Below are positions 55,208 through 64,000 of a stretch of 64,000 nucleotides of DNA, piece after piece. How positions within the stretch are numbered: position 1 is the first letter of the stretch; the number at the start of each line of letters is the position of its first letter. The stretch spans positions 59,498 through 123,497 of the forward strand of contig SAAB01000002.1 in NCBI GenBank assembly GCA_009929615.1. The letters run 5' to 3'. The notes beneath the pieces are model-generated. The model made no database searches. It was given only the letters and a program-made list of their open reading frames with translations, and was not told the origin of the DNA. Made by a program: the position numbers and the translations under genes. The DNA comes from Clostridia bacterium (lineage in GTDB: Bacteria > Bacillota > Clostridia > Lachnospirales > Lachnospiraceae).

Positions 55208-55235
55208 TAGTGAGGTATGGAGTTAGGAGATGTCT

Positions 55236-55754
55236 ATGTCTATTAATATTTCAGAGCTTATTTCTACACCATTTAAGGAAGAAACTTTTGAAGTTCCTAT
55301 TGATATGGAAGCTTATGAGTCTATGGGCGATAAGTTCCCATTTCGAAAAAAAGAGAATCTGGTTTTAACTGTTTCTAATATAGGAACTCGTAAGATTCAT
55401 TTAAAAGGCCACTGGCAGGGGGAATTAGGTATTCCTTGTGACAGATGTCTTGAAGAGGTGGCTGTTCCTTTGGCAGTCGAAATTGATGAAGATATTGATT
55501 TGTCTTCAGAGGATTCCGATGAAGATGCTGATAACAGCTATATAGAAGAAAGTAATATTGATACAGATGCACTAATTAATCATGAAATTTTAATTCGTTT
55601 TCCAATGAAAACACTGTGCCGCAAGAATTGTAAAGGTATATGTTTGAAATGTGGAAAGAATTTGAATCTAGGAGAATGTGGTTGTGACCGGACGTCATTA
55701 GATCCAAGAATGGCCGCTATTCAGGATATTTTTAAGAATTTTAAGGAGGTGTAA
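55236..55754 (+). CDS. DUF177 (YceD) family protein
   Basis: A 172-residue protein normally encoded just before rpmF and linked to 23S rRNA/50S assembly. Seen: the conserved CDRCLEEV and the C-terminal CRKNCKGICLKCGKNLNLGECGCD, a likely zinc site. The AGGAG at 55225-55229 abuts the ATG at 55230 and lies 6 bases from the ATG at 55236, so I use the latter. rpmF follows after 3 bases. Confidence 0.88.
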   Translation: MSINISELISTPFKEETFEVPIDMEAYESMGDKFPFRKKENLVLTVSNIGTRKIHLKGHWQGELGIPCDRCLEEVAVPLAVEIDEDIDLSSEDSDEDADNSYIEESNIDTDALINHEILIRFPMKTLCRKNCKGICLKCGKNLNLGECGCDRTSLDPRMAAIQDIFKNFKEV

Positions 55755-55757
55755 TCC

Positions 55758-55937
55758 ATGTCCATTTGTCCAAAGAATAAATCATCCAAAGCAAGAAGAG
55801 ACAGCCGTAGAGCTAACTGGAAAATGAGTGCTCCAGCTTTAGTAAAATGCAGTCATTGTGGCGAGCTTATGATGCCTCATAGAGTATGTAAAGCTTGTGG
55901 CTACTACGATAAAAAATCAATCGTTGAAGTTCAGTAA
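55758..55937 (+). CDS. rpmF: 50S ribosomal protein L32
   Basis: A 59-residue ribosomal protein: MSICPKNKSSKARRDSRRA at the start, then CSHCGELMMPHRVCKACGYY with two CxxC pairs, so the zinc-binding form. AAGGAGGTG lies 7 bases before the ATG at the end of the DUF177 gene; the two are co-transcribed. Confidence 0.96.
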   Translation: MSICPKNKSSKARRDSRRANWKMSAPALVKCSHCGELMMPHRVCKACGYYDKKSIVEVQ

Positions 55938-55955
55938 TTAATCGAAGATGGATAT

Positions 55956-55990
55956 AAAGAAAGGCAGGAATTGTTTTCCTGCCTTTCTTT
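55956..55990 (+). terminator. rpmF terminator
   Basis: A perfect 15-bp stem (55956-55970 with 55976-55990) whose 3' arm ends in CTTT. Confidence 0.8.
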
Positions 55991-56011
55991 ATGCTGCGCG
56001 GAAAATTAGGG

Positions 56012-56040
56012 TTGATTTAATGAATATTATCTAGTATATT
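56012..56040 (+). promoter_or_regulatory. plsX promoter
   Basis: TTGATT (56012-56017), 17 bases, TATATT (56035-56040), followed by a short leader to plsX. Confidence 0.6.
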
Positions 56041-56079
56041 TATAGATGGTTACAGCTATTGTAATTGGAGGCATAAATT

Positions 56080-57084
56080 ATGGAAGAATTAGTGACCGTA
56101 GCTCTTGATGCCATGGGTGGCGACAATGCCCCCGGAGAGATTGTCAAGGGTGGGGTAGAGGCGGTTAATGCCAGAAAAGAAGTTAAAGTACTCATGGTGG
56201 GCGATGAAGCTCTGATTCAGGAAGAACTCAAAAAATATTCCTACGACCATGAACGAATCGAAGTTGTTCCGACAACCGAAGTCATAGGGAATGATGAACA
56301 TCCGGTAAATGCAATCCGGACAAAGACAGATTCATCTATTGTTCGCTGTCAGAGATTAGTTAAGCATGGGGAAGCAGATGCACTTGTTTCGGCAGGTTCT
56401 ACCGGAGCGGTTTTGGCCGGAGGACAACTGATTGTTGGACGTATCAAAGGTGTTCAGCGAGCACCTCTGGCACCATTGATTCCCACATCCAAAGGATTTT
56501 CTTTACTGATTGATTGTGGTGCCAATGTTGACGCCCGGGCAGGACATCTCTTACAATTCGCTCAGATTGGTTCTATATATATGGAACATATTATGGGTGT
56601 TAAGAATCCAAGAGTTGCCATTGTGAATATCGGTGCGGAAGAAGAAAAAGGGAATCAGCTTGTTAAAGAAGCCTATCCTTTATTAAAGGAATGTCCGTCT
56701 ATTAACTTTATAGGAAGTATTGAAGCACGGGATATTCCATCCGGAGCGGCAGATGTCATTGTTTGTGAAGCCTTTGTTGGAAATGTCATATTAAAACTGT
56801 ACGAGGGGCTGGGTCAGACATTGATTCAAAAAATCAAGGCATCATTGATGTCATCACTGAAAACAAAAATTGGAGCATTATTTATCAAATCATCTTTAAA
56901 GCGGACTTTGCAGGATTTTGATTCTTCAGAATATGGCGGAGCACCCATGTTAGGGCTGAAAGGTCTTGTTGTAAAGACCCATGGAAGTTCTAAAGCTTTA
57001 GAGGTAAAGCATTCGATTATTCAATGTATATCCTTCAAGGAACAGAATATCAATGTACGGATAGAAGATGTTTTAAATCAGTGA
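56080..57084 (+). CDS. plsX: Phosphate acyltransferase PlsX
   Basis: A 334-residue membrane-associated enzyme that moves acyl groups from acyl-ACP to phosphate, giving acyl phosphate for phospholipid synthesis. Seen: VALDAMGGDNAPGEIVKGGVEA, LVSAGSTGAVLAGG, LIDCGANVDARAGHL, and the C-terminal EYGGAPMLGLKGLVVKTHGSS. It is followed by acpP after 31 bases, matching its acyl-ACP substrate. Confidence 0.96.
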   Translation: MEELVTVALDAMGGDNAPGEIVKGGVEAVNARKEVKVLMVGDEALIQEELKKYSYDHERIEVVPTTEVIGNDEHPVNAIRTKTDSSIVRCQRLVKHGEADALVSAGSTGAVLAGGQLIVGRIKGVQRAPLAPLIPTSKGFSLLIDCGANVDARAGHLLQFAQIGSIYMEHIMGVKNPRVAIVNIGAEEEKGNQLVKEAYPLLKECPSINFIGSIEARDIPSGAADVIVCEAFVGNVILKLYEGLGQTLIQKIKASLMSSLKTKIGALFIKSSLKRTLQDFDSSEYGGAPMLGLKGLVVKTHGSSKALEVKHSIIQCISFKEQNINVRIEDVLNQ

Positions 57085-57115
57085 TATAATATTTTATTTG
57101 AAAGGATGTTGAATC

Positions 57116-57346
57116 ATGGAATTAGAAAAATTAAAAGCTATTATTTCCGATGTACTGAGTATTGATGTTAATGAAATTACAAGAGATTCTTCTTTTGGTG
57201 AGGATTTAGGATGCGATTCTCTTGATCTTGTTGAAATCGTTATGGGAATCGAAGAAGAGTTTGATGTGAAGATTCCAGATGAAGCTGTCGAAAATATCCA
57301 AACCGTAGGTGATGCGGCGGACGAAATAAAAAAAGCATTGAGTTAA
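57116..57346 (+). CDS. acpP: Acyl carrier protein
   Basis: A 76-residue carrier of fatty acyl chains. The 4'-phosphopantetheine site is Ser35 in GCDSLDLVE. Length and acidic nature are normal. AAAGGATG lies 8 bases before the ATG. It ends at a hairpin before rnc. Confidence 0.97.
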   Translation: MELEKLKAIISDVLSIDVNEITRDSSFGEDLGCDSLDLVEIVMGIEEEFDVKIPDEAVENIQTVGDAADEIKKALS

Positions 57347-57375
57347 GTTTTTTCGTGAATAGAGCACTAAAATAT

Positions 57376-57410
57376 GGGGGTCTCCAGCATGAACTGGGAC
57401 TCCTTTTTTA
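57376..57410 (+). terminator. acpP terminator
   Basis: An 11-pair stem with one bulged C (57376-57387 with 57393-57404) followed by a T-run. It may only be partial, as rnc has no other clear promoter. Confidence 0.65.
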
Positions 57411-57431
57411 TAAACATATAGGAGGGGTTAA

Positions 57432-58157
57432 ATGAACCCGAAAAATATTGAAAAGTTTCAAGAAAAAATTCAATATCGTTTTAAAAATACAGCTTTGCTT
57501 GAAACAGCTTTGACCCATAGTTCCTTTGCCAATGAACATCATTTGAAAAAACAGCAAAACAACGAACGTCTTGAATTTCTTGGTGATGCGGTTTTAGAGC
57601 TTGTTTCCAGCGACCTTTTATTTAAGAAGTATCCAGAAAAGCTTGAAGGTGCATTAAGCAAAACCCGGGCAAGCCTTGTATGTGAACCCGCATTGGCTTA
57701 TTGTGCCCGTCAGATGGAGCTCGGGCCATTTCTCCAACTGGGAAAAGGCGAAGATATTACCGGGGGCAGGGAACGGGATTCCATTCTTTCAGATGCTTTG
57801 GAAGCAGTTATAGGAAGTATTTATCTGGATGGCGGCATCCTTCCGGCACGTTCTTTTATTATGTCATTTGTATTGCATGATATTGAAAACACAAGGCTTT
57901 TCTATGACTGCAAAACAATCCTTCAGGAGAATATTCAAAGCTGGTCCAAAGAGATACCTGTATATGAACTTGTCGAAGCCAGCGGACCGGAACACCATAG
58001 AACTTTTGTGATGCAGATTCGTCTTGGTGACAAAATCCTCGGTCAGGGAAGTGGCCGGACAAAACAAGCAGCGGGGCAGAATGCCGCTTTTCAGTCGCTG
58101 ATTCAATTAAAATCCGAAGGACTTTTCAAAGGCAAGGATGAAGACTTATGTATTTAA
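57432..58157 (+). CDS. rnc: Ribonuclease III
   Basis: A 241-residue dsRNA endonuclease for rRNA and mRNA processing. Seen: the signature NERLEFLGDAVLELV (metal-binding Glu and Asp), SDALEAVIGSIYLDGG, and a C-terminal dsRNA-binding domain (about 160-232) with GSGRTKQAAGQNAA. The stop region overlaps the smc start by 10 bases, so they are coupled. Confidence 0.96.
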   Translation: MNPKNIEKFQEKIQYRFKNTALLETALTHSSFANEHHLKKQQNNERLEFLGDAVLELVSSDLLFKKYPEKLEGALSKTRASLVCEPALAYCARQMELGPFLQLGKGEDITGGRERDSILSDALEAVIGSIYLDGGILPARSFIMSFVLHDIENTRLFYDCKTILQENIQSWSKEIPVYELVEASGPEHHRTFVMQIRLGDKILGQGSGRTKQAAGQNAAFQSLIQLKSEGLFKGKDEDLCI

Positions 58158-61100
58158 AGAGTATTGAATTGCAGGGATTCAAATCCTTTGCAAATAAAAC
58201 GATTCTAAAATTTAATAAAGGAATTACCGGCATAGTAGGGCCTAACGGCAGCGGAAAGAGTAATGTGGCTGATGCAGTACGATGGGTACTGGGGGAACAG
58301 AGTGCAAAACAGCTTCGTGGAAGTAAGATGGAAGACATTATTTTTTCTGGTACCGAAAATCGAAAACCCTTAGGTTTTGCCTATGTCGCAATAACCATTG
58401 ATAATTCAGACCACAAGCTTGCCATTGAATATGATGAATTAACAGTGGCCAGACGTGTCTATCGCTCAGGAGAAAGCGAATATTTGATTAATGGAACTGT
58501 CAGCCGTTTACGGGATGTTCAGGAATTGTTTTTTGATACCGGAATTGGTAAAGAAGGTTATTCCATCATTGGTCAGGGCCAGATTGATAAGATTCTCAGT
58601 GGAAAGCCTGAAGACCGTCGTGAACTTTTCGACGAAGCCGTAGGTATTGTAAAATACAAAAAGCGGAAAGCTATGGCTGAAAAAAATCTGAACATTGAAA
58701 AGCAGAATCTCTATCGCGTGACAGATATTTTAAGCGAACTCGAAAAGCAGATTGGTCCCCTGTCCCGTCAGTCAGAAAAGGCTAAAGAGTATTTGAAATA
58801 CAGAGATGCTCTTAAAATTCTGGACGTTCAGATGTACCTTTCGGAATACAGCCGTTTGAAAGAATCCGGGACGGAATATGAAAAAAAGATTAGCATAGCA
58901 AAAGCTGATATTGAATCCAGCCAGAATGATCTTGAACAGGCAAAAGCGGATTATGCCAAGATGGAAGGCCTGCTGGAGGAATGCAATTCAAAGATTGATA
59001 CCATCAAGGGTAAAATAGCTGATATACAATTGAGCCGCGAAAAAAACGAAAGCGAAATACGTCTTTTAAAAGAGCAGATTCGAAGTGTGGAAGCATCTTC
59101 CGGCCATTATAAAGAACGTCTGCAACAGATTCAGGAAGCAGTTGATGATAAAAACAAAACAAAATCTTCCTATGAAGAAGAAGAAAAATCTTTAACTGAA
59201 AAGATTATGTCTCTTCAGGATGTAAAAAACCAGGCAGAAGATCAGTTGGATACAATGACTGGCAGCATTGAAAAATTACGACAGGCTATTGAAGAAAAAA
59301 ATGGTGATATTATTGAAGCTTTAAGCCAGTCGGGCAGTGTCAAAGCGAAACTGCAAAGATATGATACGATGCTGGAACAGATTCAGATTCGTAAATCCGA
59401 ATTAAATCAGCGTCTTATCGTTTTACAAAGTGAAGCAGCCAGCCGTACAAAACAGTTGGCAGACTATGCAGATGAAAAGGAAACCCTGGATTCTAAAAAG
59501 ACGGATTTACAGACCCGTTTAGCCGAACATCAGAAAAAAGGCCAGGATATCCAGGCACGTATTGATAAATGTCACGAATCTTTGACGGCAAAGGAGCAGG
59601 AATATCATCGTTTAAGTTCTCGTTTTCAAACCCTGCAGGGTATTACGGAACGTTACGAAGGATATGGGAATAGCATCAAACGTATTATGGAACAGAAAAA
59701 ACAGGTTCCGGGTATTATTGGTGTTGTGGCAGATATCATTAAAGTTAGTAAAACCTATGAGACAGCAATTGAAACTGCTTTAGGTGGAAGTATTCAGAAC
59801 GTCGTGACCAAGGACGAGAAAACAGCTAAAATTATGATTGAGCATTTAAAAAAGAATCGGTTTGGCCGTGCAACCTTTCTTCCTTTAACAAGCATTACTT
59901 CGAGAACATTGAAGGAACGGGAAAGTCTGTTAAATGAAAAGGGCGTTCTTGGTATTGCCAGCGATTTAGTGGAGCATGCCCCAGAATTTACGGGGTTAGC
60001 TGAATATCTGCTTGGACGGGTTGTTGTTACCGATACAATGGATAATGCTCTGAAACTTGCAAAAAAATACCGGTATTCCCTGCGAATGGTTACTTTGGAT
60101 GGCGAATCACTGAATCCGGGCGGTTCTATTTCCGGTGGAGCCTTTAAAAACAGCAGTAATCTTCTCGGACGTCATCGTGAGATGGAAGAGATGCAGCGTC
60201 AGATGGAACAGCTTAAGACCGATTTAAATCTTCTTAATCGACAGACCGATGAGGCTCACGATGAAAAACGCGAAAACAAACGGCATATTAGTGGTATTCA
60301 GGAAGATTTACAGGAGATTGGTCTTCGGGCAAATACTCTGTATGTCAATATGAACCAGTTAAAATCCTCTGAATCCAGCCAATCTAATGTTTATGATGAA
60401 CTATCTGCAGAGGATAGGGAATTAAAACGACAGACTGCTGAAATAGATACTTTAAAAGCCGAACTTATAAAAGAACAGGAATCTCATGAATTCACAAAAA
60501 AGGAGGCTGAAAGTGCCATTGAAGCCCTGTCTGTGAAACTTGAAGAAGAAGTGAATCGACAACAGAAGGTATCGACCCAGACTTCTGAACTCGGAATGGA
60601 TTTCTCTTCTTATGTACAGAAACAAAATTTTCTCAAAGAAAATTTAAAACGTATTGTTTCAGAAATTTCTTCCCTTTTAGAAGAAAGTCAGCAATTAAAT
60701 CTTCAAATTGATGAAAGCCAAAGAGAAATCACAGCAAAAGAGGCTCAGATTTCTGAAATGGAAACACAGGCTCAGAGTATTTATAAAGGGGATGACGCCT
60801 TTAAGAGCGAGTTGAATGAATATGTAAAAAGCCGTGAGGAGATGTCCATAAAACAAAAACATTTTTTTGAGCATCGCGAACAGCTTTCAGACAGATGCAG
60901 TCTTCTGGATAAAGAATTGTTCCGTCTGGAACACTTAATGGAAAAATGTGAAGAAGACCGGAACAGTCTTAGCAATTATATGTGGGAAACCTATGAACTG
61001 ACTTATAATTCTGCCTTACAACTTAAGCCGGAGCAAGAGAAAAAACAGTCCATTGAAGAGATTCGACGTAATATCAGTGAACTCAAAAAATCAATTAAAG

Positions 61101-61714
61101 CCCTGGGAAATATTAATCTCAATGCCATTGAAGAATTTAAAGAAGTTTCAGAACGTTATACGACGTTAAAAACCCAGCATGACGATTTGGTGGAAGCTGA
61201 AGGCAAACTTACAGATATTATTCATGACCTGGATGCAGCTATGAGAGAACAGTTCCAGAAAAACTTTACTGCTATTCAGGAAAATTTCAACCGTGTGTTT
61301 AAAGAACTTTTCGGTGGTGGAAAAGGTACTCTGGAATTAATGGAAGATGTGGATATCCTTGACGCAGGCATTCGAATAGTTGCTCAGCCACCTGGAAAAA
61401 AATTACAAAATATGATGCAGCTCTCCGGTGGTGAAAAGGCATTGACTGCCATAGCTCTGCTTTTTGCAATTCAGAGTTTAAAGCCATCACCATTTTGCCT
61501 GTTAGATGAAATCGAAGCAGCACTGGATGATGCCAATGTCAAACGTTATGCCAGATATTTGAATAATCTGACCGAGGATACGCAGTTTATCATCATTACC
61601 CATCGAAGAGGTACAATGAATGCTGCAGATGTTCTTTATGGTGTTACTATGCAGGAAAAAGGTATTTCAGCCTTAGTTTCTGTGAATTTGATAGAAAACG
61701 AATTGACAAAATAG
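58148..61714 (+). CDS. smc: Chromosome segregation protein SMC
   Basis: A 1188-residue condensin ATPase. The N-terminal head has GPNGSGKSNVADAVRWVLGEQ (Walker A) and GQGQIDKIL. Coiled-coil arms (about 165-500 and 680-1010) flank a hinge (about 510-670, with QVPGIIGVVADII and GGSISGGAF). The C-terminal head has LSGGEKALTAIALLFAI (signature) and CLLDEIEAALDDANV (Walker B). It forms a ring with ScpA and ScpB, which are not in the window. Standard rnc-smc-ftsY order. Confidence 0.98.
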   Translation: MYLKSIELQGFKSFANKTILKFNKGITGIVGPNGSGKSNVADAVRWVLGEQSAKQLRGSKMEDIIFSGTENRKPLGFAYVAITIDNSDHKLAIEYDELTVARRVYRSGESEYLINGTVSRLRDVQELFFDTGIGKEGYSIIGQGQIDKILSGKPEDRRELFDEAVGIVKYKKRKAMAEKNLNIEKQNLYRVTDILSELEKQIGPLSRQSEKAKEYLKYRDALKILDVQMYLSEYSRLKESGTEYEKKISIAKADIESSQNDLEQAKADYAKMEGLLEECNSKIDTIKGKIADIQLSREKNESEIRLLKEQIRSVEASSGHYKERLQQIQEAVDDKNKTKSSYEEEEKSLTEKIMSLQDVKNQAEDQLDTMTGSIEKLRQAIEEKNGDIIEALSQSGSVKAKLQRYDTMLEQIQIRKSELNQRLIVLQSEAASRTKQLADYADEKETLDSKKTDLQTRLAEHQKKGQDIQARIDKCHESLTAKEQEYHRLSSRFQTLQGITERYEGYGNSIKRIMEQKKQVPGIIGVVADIIKVSKTYETAIETALGGSIQNVVTKDEKTAKIMIEHLKKNRFGRATFLPLTSITSRTLKERESLLNEKGVLGIASDLVEHAPEFTGLAEYLLGRVVVTDTMDNALKLAKKYRYSLRMVTLDGESLNPGGSISGGAFKNSSNLLGRHREMEEMQRQMEQLKTDLNLLNRQTDEAHDEKRENKRHISGIQEDLQEIGLRANTLYVNMNQLKSSESSQSNVYDELSAEDRELKRQTAEIDTLKAELIKEQESHEFTKKEAESAIEALSVKLEEEVNRQQKVSTQTSELGMDFSSYVQKQNFLKENLKRIVSEISSLLEESQQLNLQIDESQREITAKEAQISEMETQAQSIYKGDDAFKSELNEYVKSREEMSIKQKHFFEHREQLSDRCSLLDKELFRLEHLMEKCEEDRNSLSNYMWETYELTYNSALQLKPEQEKKQSIEEIRRNISELKKSIKALGNINLNAIEEFKEVSERYTTLKTQHDDLVEAEGKLTDIIHDLDAAMREQFQKNFTAIQENFNRVFKELFGGGKGTLELMEDVDILDAGIRIVAQPPGKKLQNMMQLSGGEKALTAIALLFAIQSLKPSPFCLLDEIEAALDDANVKRYARYLNNLTEDTQFIIITHRRGTMNAADVLYGVTMQEKGISALVSVNLIENELTK

Positions 61715-61725
61715 GAGGATATAGA

Positions 61726-62655
61726 ATGTCAGAAGAGAAAAAAGGGTTTTTTAGCCGTCTGGTTTCCGGACTCAGCAAGACCCGAAACAATATTGCTTCC
61801 GTATTTGATGATATTTTCAATGGTTTTTCATCGATTGATGAGGATTTTTACGAAGAATTGGAAGAGGTCCTTGTTATGGCCGATATCGGTATTCATACAA
61901 CCGAAACAATTATTGAAGATTTAAAAGTCAAAGTCAAAGAGAATCATTTGAAAGAACCGGCAGAATGCCGTGAATATTTGATTCGTTCCATCAAAGAACA
62001 GATGACCGTATCCGAAGATGCCTATGATTTTGAAAACAAGAAGACTGTTATGCTTATTATCGGTGTCAATGGTGTCGGAAAAACAACTTCTATAGGCAAA
62101 CTGGCAGGCCAGTATAAAAATGCCGGAAAAAAAGTTCTTTTAGCTGCTGCCGACACATTTCGTGCAGGTGCGATTGAACAGCTCACAGAGTGGTCTCACC
62201 GGGCCAACGTAGATATTATTTCCGGTCAGGAGGGGTCCGACCCTGCGTCGGTTATATTCGATGCAGTAGCCGCTGCAAAAGCACGAAATACGGACATTCT
62301 TATTTGTGATACCGCCGGAAGACTTCATAATAAAAAAAATCTGATGGACGAACTCAAAAAAATTAATCGAATTATCGATCGGGAATATCCGGATGCCTGC
62401 CGTGAAACAATGATTGTTCTCGACGGAACAACCGGACAGAATGCCCTTGTTCAGGCAAAACAGTTTAAAGAAAGTGCTGATATTACCGGCATTATTTTAA
62501 CCAAATTAGACGGAACTGCCAAAGGCGGTATTGCTATAGCTATTCAATCCGAACTCGGTGTTCCTGTTAAATATATTGGTATTGGCGAGAAAATCGAAGA
62601 CTTACAGAAATTTGACAGCGACTCCTTTGTGGACGCACTGTTTCAAGCACAATGA
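61726..62655 (+). CDS. ftsY: Signal recognition particle receptor FtsY
   Basis: A 309-residue SRP GTPase that docks ribosomes making membrane proteins. Seen: a helical N domain, GVNGVGKTTSIGKLAG (G1), DTFRAGAIEQL (G2), CDTAGRLHNKKNLM (G3), TKLDGTAKGG (G4) and GIGEKIEDLQKFD. No long acidic A domain. AGGAGG precedes the ATG. Its last bases overlap the upstream extension of ilvA. Confidence 0.97.
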   Translation: MSEEKKGFFSRLVSGLSKTRNNIASVFDDIFNGFSSIDEDFYEELEEVLVMADIGIHTTETIIEDLKVKVKENHLKEPAECREYLIRSIKEQMTVSEDAYDFENKKTVMLIIGVNGVGKTTSIGKLAGQYKNAGKKVLLAAADTFRAGAIEQLTEWSHRANVDIISGQEGSDPASVIFDAVAAAKARNTDILICDTAGRLHNKKNLMDELKKINRIIDREYPDACRETMIVLDGTTGQNALVQAKQFKESADITGIILTKLDGTAKGGIAIAIQSELGVPVKYIGIGEKIEDLQKFDSDSFVDALFQAQ

Positions 62656-62672
62656 TTAAAGGAGAAAAGGAA

Positions 62673-63890
62673 ATGTTGACATTAGAGAAATTTGAAGAGG
62701 CTGCCGATAAACTCAGCCAGGTATTACTTGAAACCAAACTTGTTTACAGCGATTATTTTTCAGAACAAACCGGAGCAAAGGTTTATTTCAAACCAGAAAA
62801 CATGCAGTTTACAGGAGCCTATAAGATTCGAGGTGCCTATTACAAAATCAGCACATTGAGCCCTGAAGAGAGAGAACGTGGTATTATTTCTGCCTCTGCC
62901 GGAAATCATGCCCAGGGCGTTGCTTATGCAGCCAAATTGATTGGTGCAAAGGCAGTTATTGTTATGCCAACAACAACGCCATTAATTAAAGTTAATCGTA
63001 CAAAAGGCTACGGCGCAGAAGTTATTCTCCACGGAGACGTTTATGATGATGCCTGTGCTTATGCTCTGAAGCTTGCAGACGAAAAAGGTTATACATTTAT
63101 CCATCCTTTTAATGACGAAACTGTAGCTACTGGTCAAGGTACCATCGCTATGGAGATTATCAAAGAGCTTCCTACAATTGACTATATTCTTGTACCAATC
63201 GGTGGTGGTGGACTCTGCTGCGGTGTTTCAACTCTGGCAAAAATGCTGAACCCAAAAATCAAAGTCATTGGTGTTGAACCTGCTGGTGCAGCCTGCATGA
63301 AAGCTTCTTTAGAAGCAGGACATGTCGTTACTCTGCCAACGGTATCAACGATTGCAGATGGTACAGCCGTTAAAACCCCCGGGGACCTTGTATTTCCTTA
63401 TATTCAGGAAAATGTGGACGAAATTATTACGGTTGAAGATGATGATCTTATTGGTGCATTTTTAGATATGATGGAAAATCATAAAATGATTATCGAAAAT
63501 TCCGGTCTTTTAACCGTTGCAGCATTAAAACAGCTGGATATCAAGGGCAAAAAGGTAGTTTCCATTCTGAGTGGTGGAAATATGGATGTTATCACCATTG
63601 CCTCTGTGGTTCAGAATGGTTTGATTCAGAGAAACCGTATCTTTACTGTATCCGTCCTGCTTCCTGATAAGCCGGGTGAATTACACAGAATTGCCGGCAT
63701 TCTTGCAGATCTTCAGGGTAATGTCATTAAACTTGAGCACAATCAGTTTATCAGCGTTAATCGAAGCAATGCAGTAGAACTTCGGATTACACTTGAGGCT
63801 TTTGGAACAGAGCACAAGGATAAAATATTAAAAACATTAGAAAAGAAGGGCTATCGCCCAATGCTGAAAATGCCTCATCAGATTTATTAA
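62673..63890 (+). CDS. ilvA: Threonine ammonia-lyase (biosynthetic/catabolic, with ACT domain)
   Basis: A 405-residue PLP enzyme making 2-oxobutanoate from threonine, for isoleucine synthesis or propionate formation. Seen: the PLP-lysine motif GAYKIRGAYYKI, SAGNHAQGVAYAAK, VPIGGGGLCCGV (phosphate site), GGNMDV and a C-terminal single ACT domain (about 325-405: VSVLLPDKPGELHRIAGIL). A single short ACT domain fits the tdcB/ilvA short type. ATG 62673 has AAAGGAG upstream; an ATG at 62652 overlaps ftsY and has no site. Confidence 0.93.
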   Translation: MLTLEKFEEAADKLSQVLLETKLVYSDYFSEQTGAKVYFKPENMQFTGAYKIRGAYYKISTLSPEERERGIISASAGNHAQGVAYAAKLIGAKAVIVMPTTTPLIKVNRTKGYGAEVILHGDVYDDACAYALKLADEKGYTFIHPFNDETVATGQGTIAMEIIKELPTIDYILVPIGGGGLCCGVSTLAKMLNPKIKVIGVEPAGAACMKASLEAGHVVTLPTVSTIADGTAVKTPGDLVFPYIQENVDEIITVEDDDLIGAFLDMMENHKMIIENSGLLTVAALKQLDIKGKKVVSILSGGNMDVITIASVVQNGLIQRNRIFTVSVLLPDKPGELHRIAGILADLQGNVIKLEHNQFISVNRSNAVELRITLEAFGTEHKDKILKTLEKKGYRPMLKMPHQIY

Positions 63891-63902
63891 TAAAAAAATC
63901 AG

Positions 63903-64000
63903 TGTCAACCGTTTTTGAAAATGTCCCAAAATAAGTGAAACATTAGCCCCAGCGTTGCTGGGGCTTTCTAACCCTTATGCAGACCATTCTTCACATTCAT
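63903..64000. mobile_element. Possible left end of an IS21-type insertion sequence (edge of window)
   Basis: The sequence TGTCAACCGTTTTTGAAAA at 63903-63921 followed by TGTCCCAAAATAAGTG resembles the terminal and internal repeats that precede istA in IS21-family elements. No transposase gene is visible because the window ends. This is recall-based and uncertain. Confidence 0.3.
63945..63968 (+). terminator. Hairpin near the right edge
   Basis: A perfect 9-bp stem (63945-63953 with 63957-63965) with a 3-base loop, followed by TTCT. It may be the ilvA terminator or part of a mobile-element end. Confidence 0.5.

Noticed and set aside
54..64000. tRNA genes
   Set aside because: I saw no cloverleaf with the GGTTCRANNC T-arm and CCA-end context in any intergenic gap; a tRNAscan run would settle this.

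Overview
This window is a chromosomal segment from a low-GC (roughly 40% by eye) Gram-positive anaerobe of the Clostridia, most probably a spore-forming Lachnospiraceae member. The evidence is the gene content and order: dgt-dnaG-rpoD-trmK-nif3-like-uridine kinase, then a class A RNase P RNA; a DUF177-rpmF-plsX-acpP-rnc-smc-ftsY run; a small acid-soluble spore protein; a GerW/YtfJ protein beside a DUF2953 protein; a YlbJ-like protein; and a very large BadF/BcrA-type activase. I cannot name the genus. No prophage, CRISPR array, tRNA or complete insertion sequence is visible. Most of the window is core chromosome with small accessory patches.

Layout. 1-5.6 kb: the tail of tcdA, then an LRR / DUF2201-VWA / MoxR-type AAA cassette of unknown function and an M18 aminopeptidase. 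5.7-7.5 kb: a cell-wall-anchored thioester adhesin with a Glu-Thr repeat stalk. 7.6-12.4 kb: a metal-handling block with two G3E (COG0523) GTPases, the second fused to a DUF1980-like domain, followed by feoA-feoB and a tiny Cys-rich Feo partner. 12.4-20.7 kb: mutY (minus strand), then the primase/sigma factor operon. 20.7-21.1 kb: rnpB. 21.2-25.6 kb: CPBP protease, recA under a LexA-type operator, recX and rny.

25.7-36 kb: a CFI-box protein, a PutP-like symporter, an Mrp/NBP35 ATPase, xpt, an OmpR-type two-component pair, a MATE exporter, a small DUF6465-like protein, hisH-hisF without the rest of the pathway, and ung. 36-40.4 kb: one 1412-residue gene with two activase ATPase domains. 40.5-45.2 kb: a run of poorly characterised, partly sporulation-related genes (LysM, a rhomboid-like protein lacking the catalytic His, DUF2953, GerW, a mini membrane protein, FHA) and rpmB.

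45.3-53.9 kb: Asp23, a DAK2/FakA-like kinase, recG, SASP, rsmD, coaD, an acidic coiled-coil protein, a YlbJ-like protein and tmcAL. 54-63.9 kb: pta without an adjacent ackA, then DUF177, rpmF, plsX, acpP, rnc, smc, ftsY and ilvA. The last ~100 bases may be the start of an IS21-type element. Nearly every transcription unit is bounded by clear intrinsic terminators, and several have near-consensus sigma-A promoters with 16-17 bp spacers. The less described parts are the LRR/VWA/AAA cassette, the GTPase-DUF1980 fusion, the dual-activase giant protein, the inactive-looking rhomboid protein and a hairpin-rich element after trmK. I found no single system that is clearly new; each of these is a candidate only.
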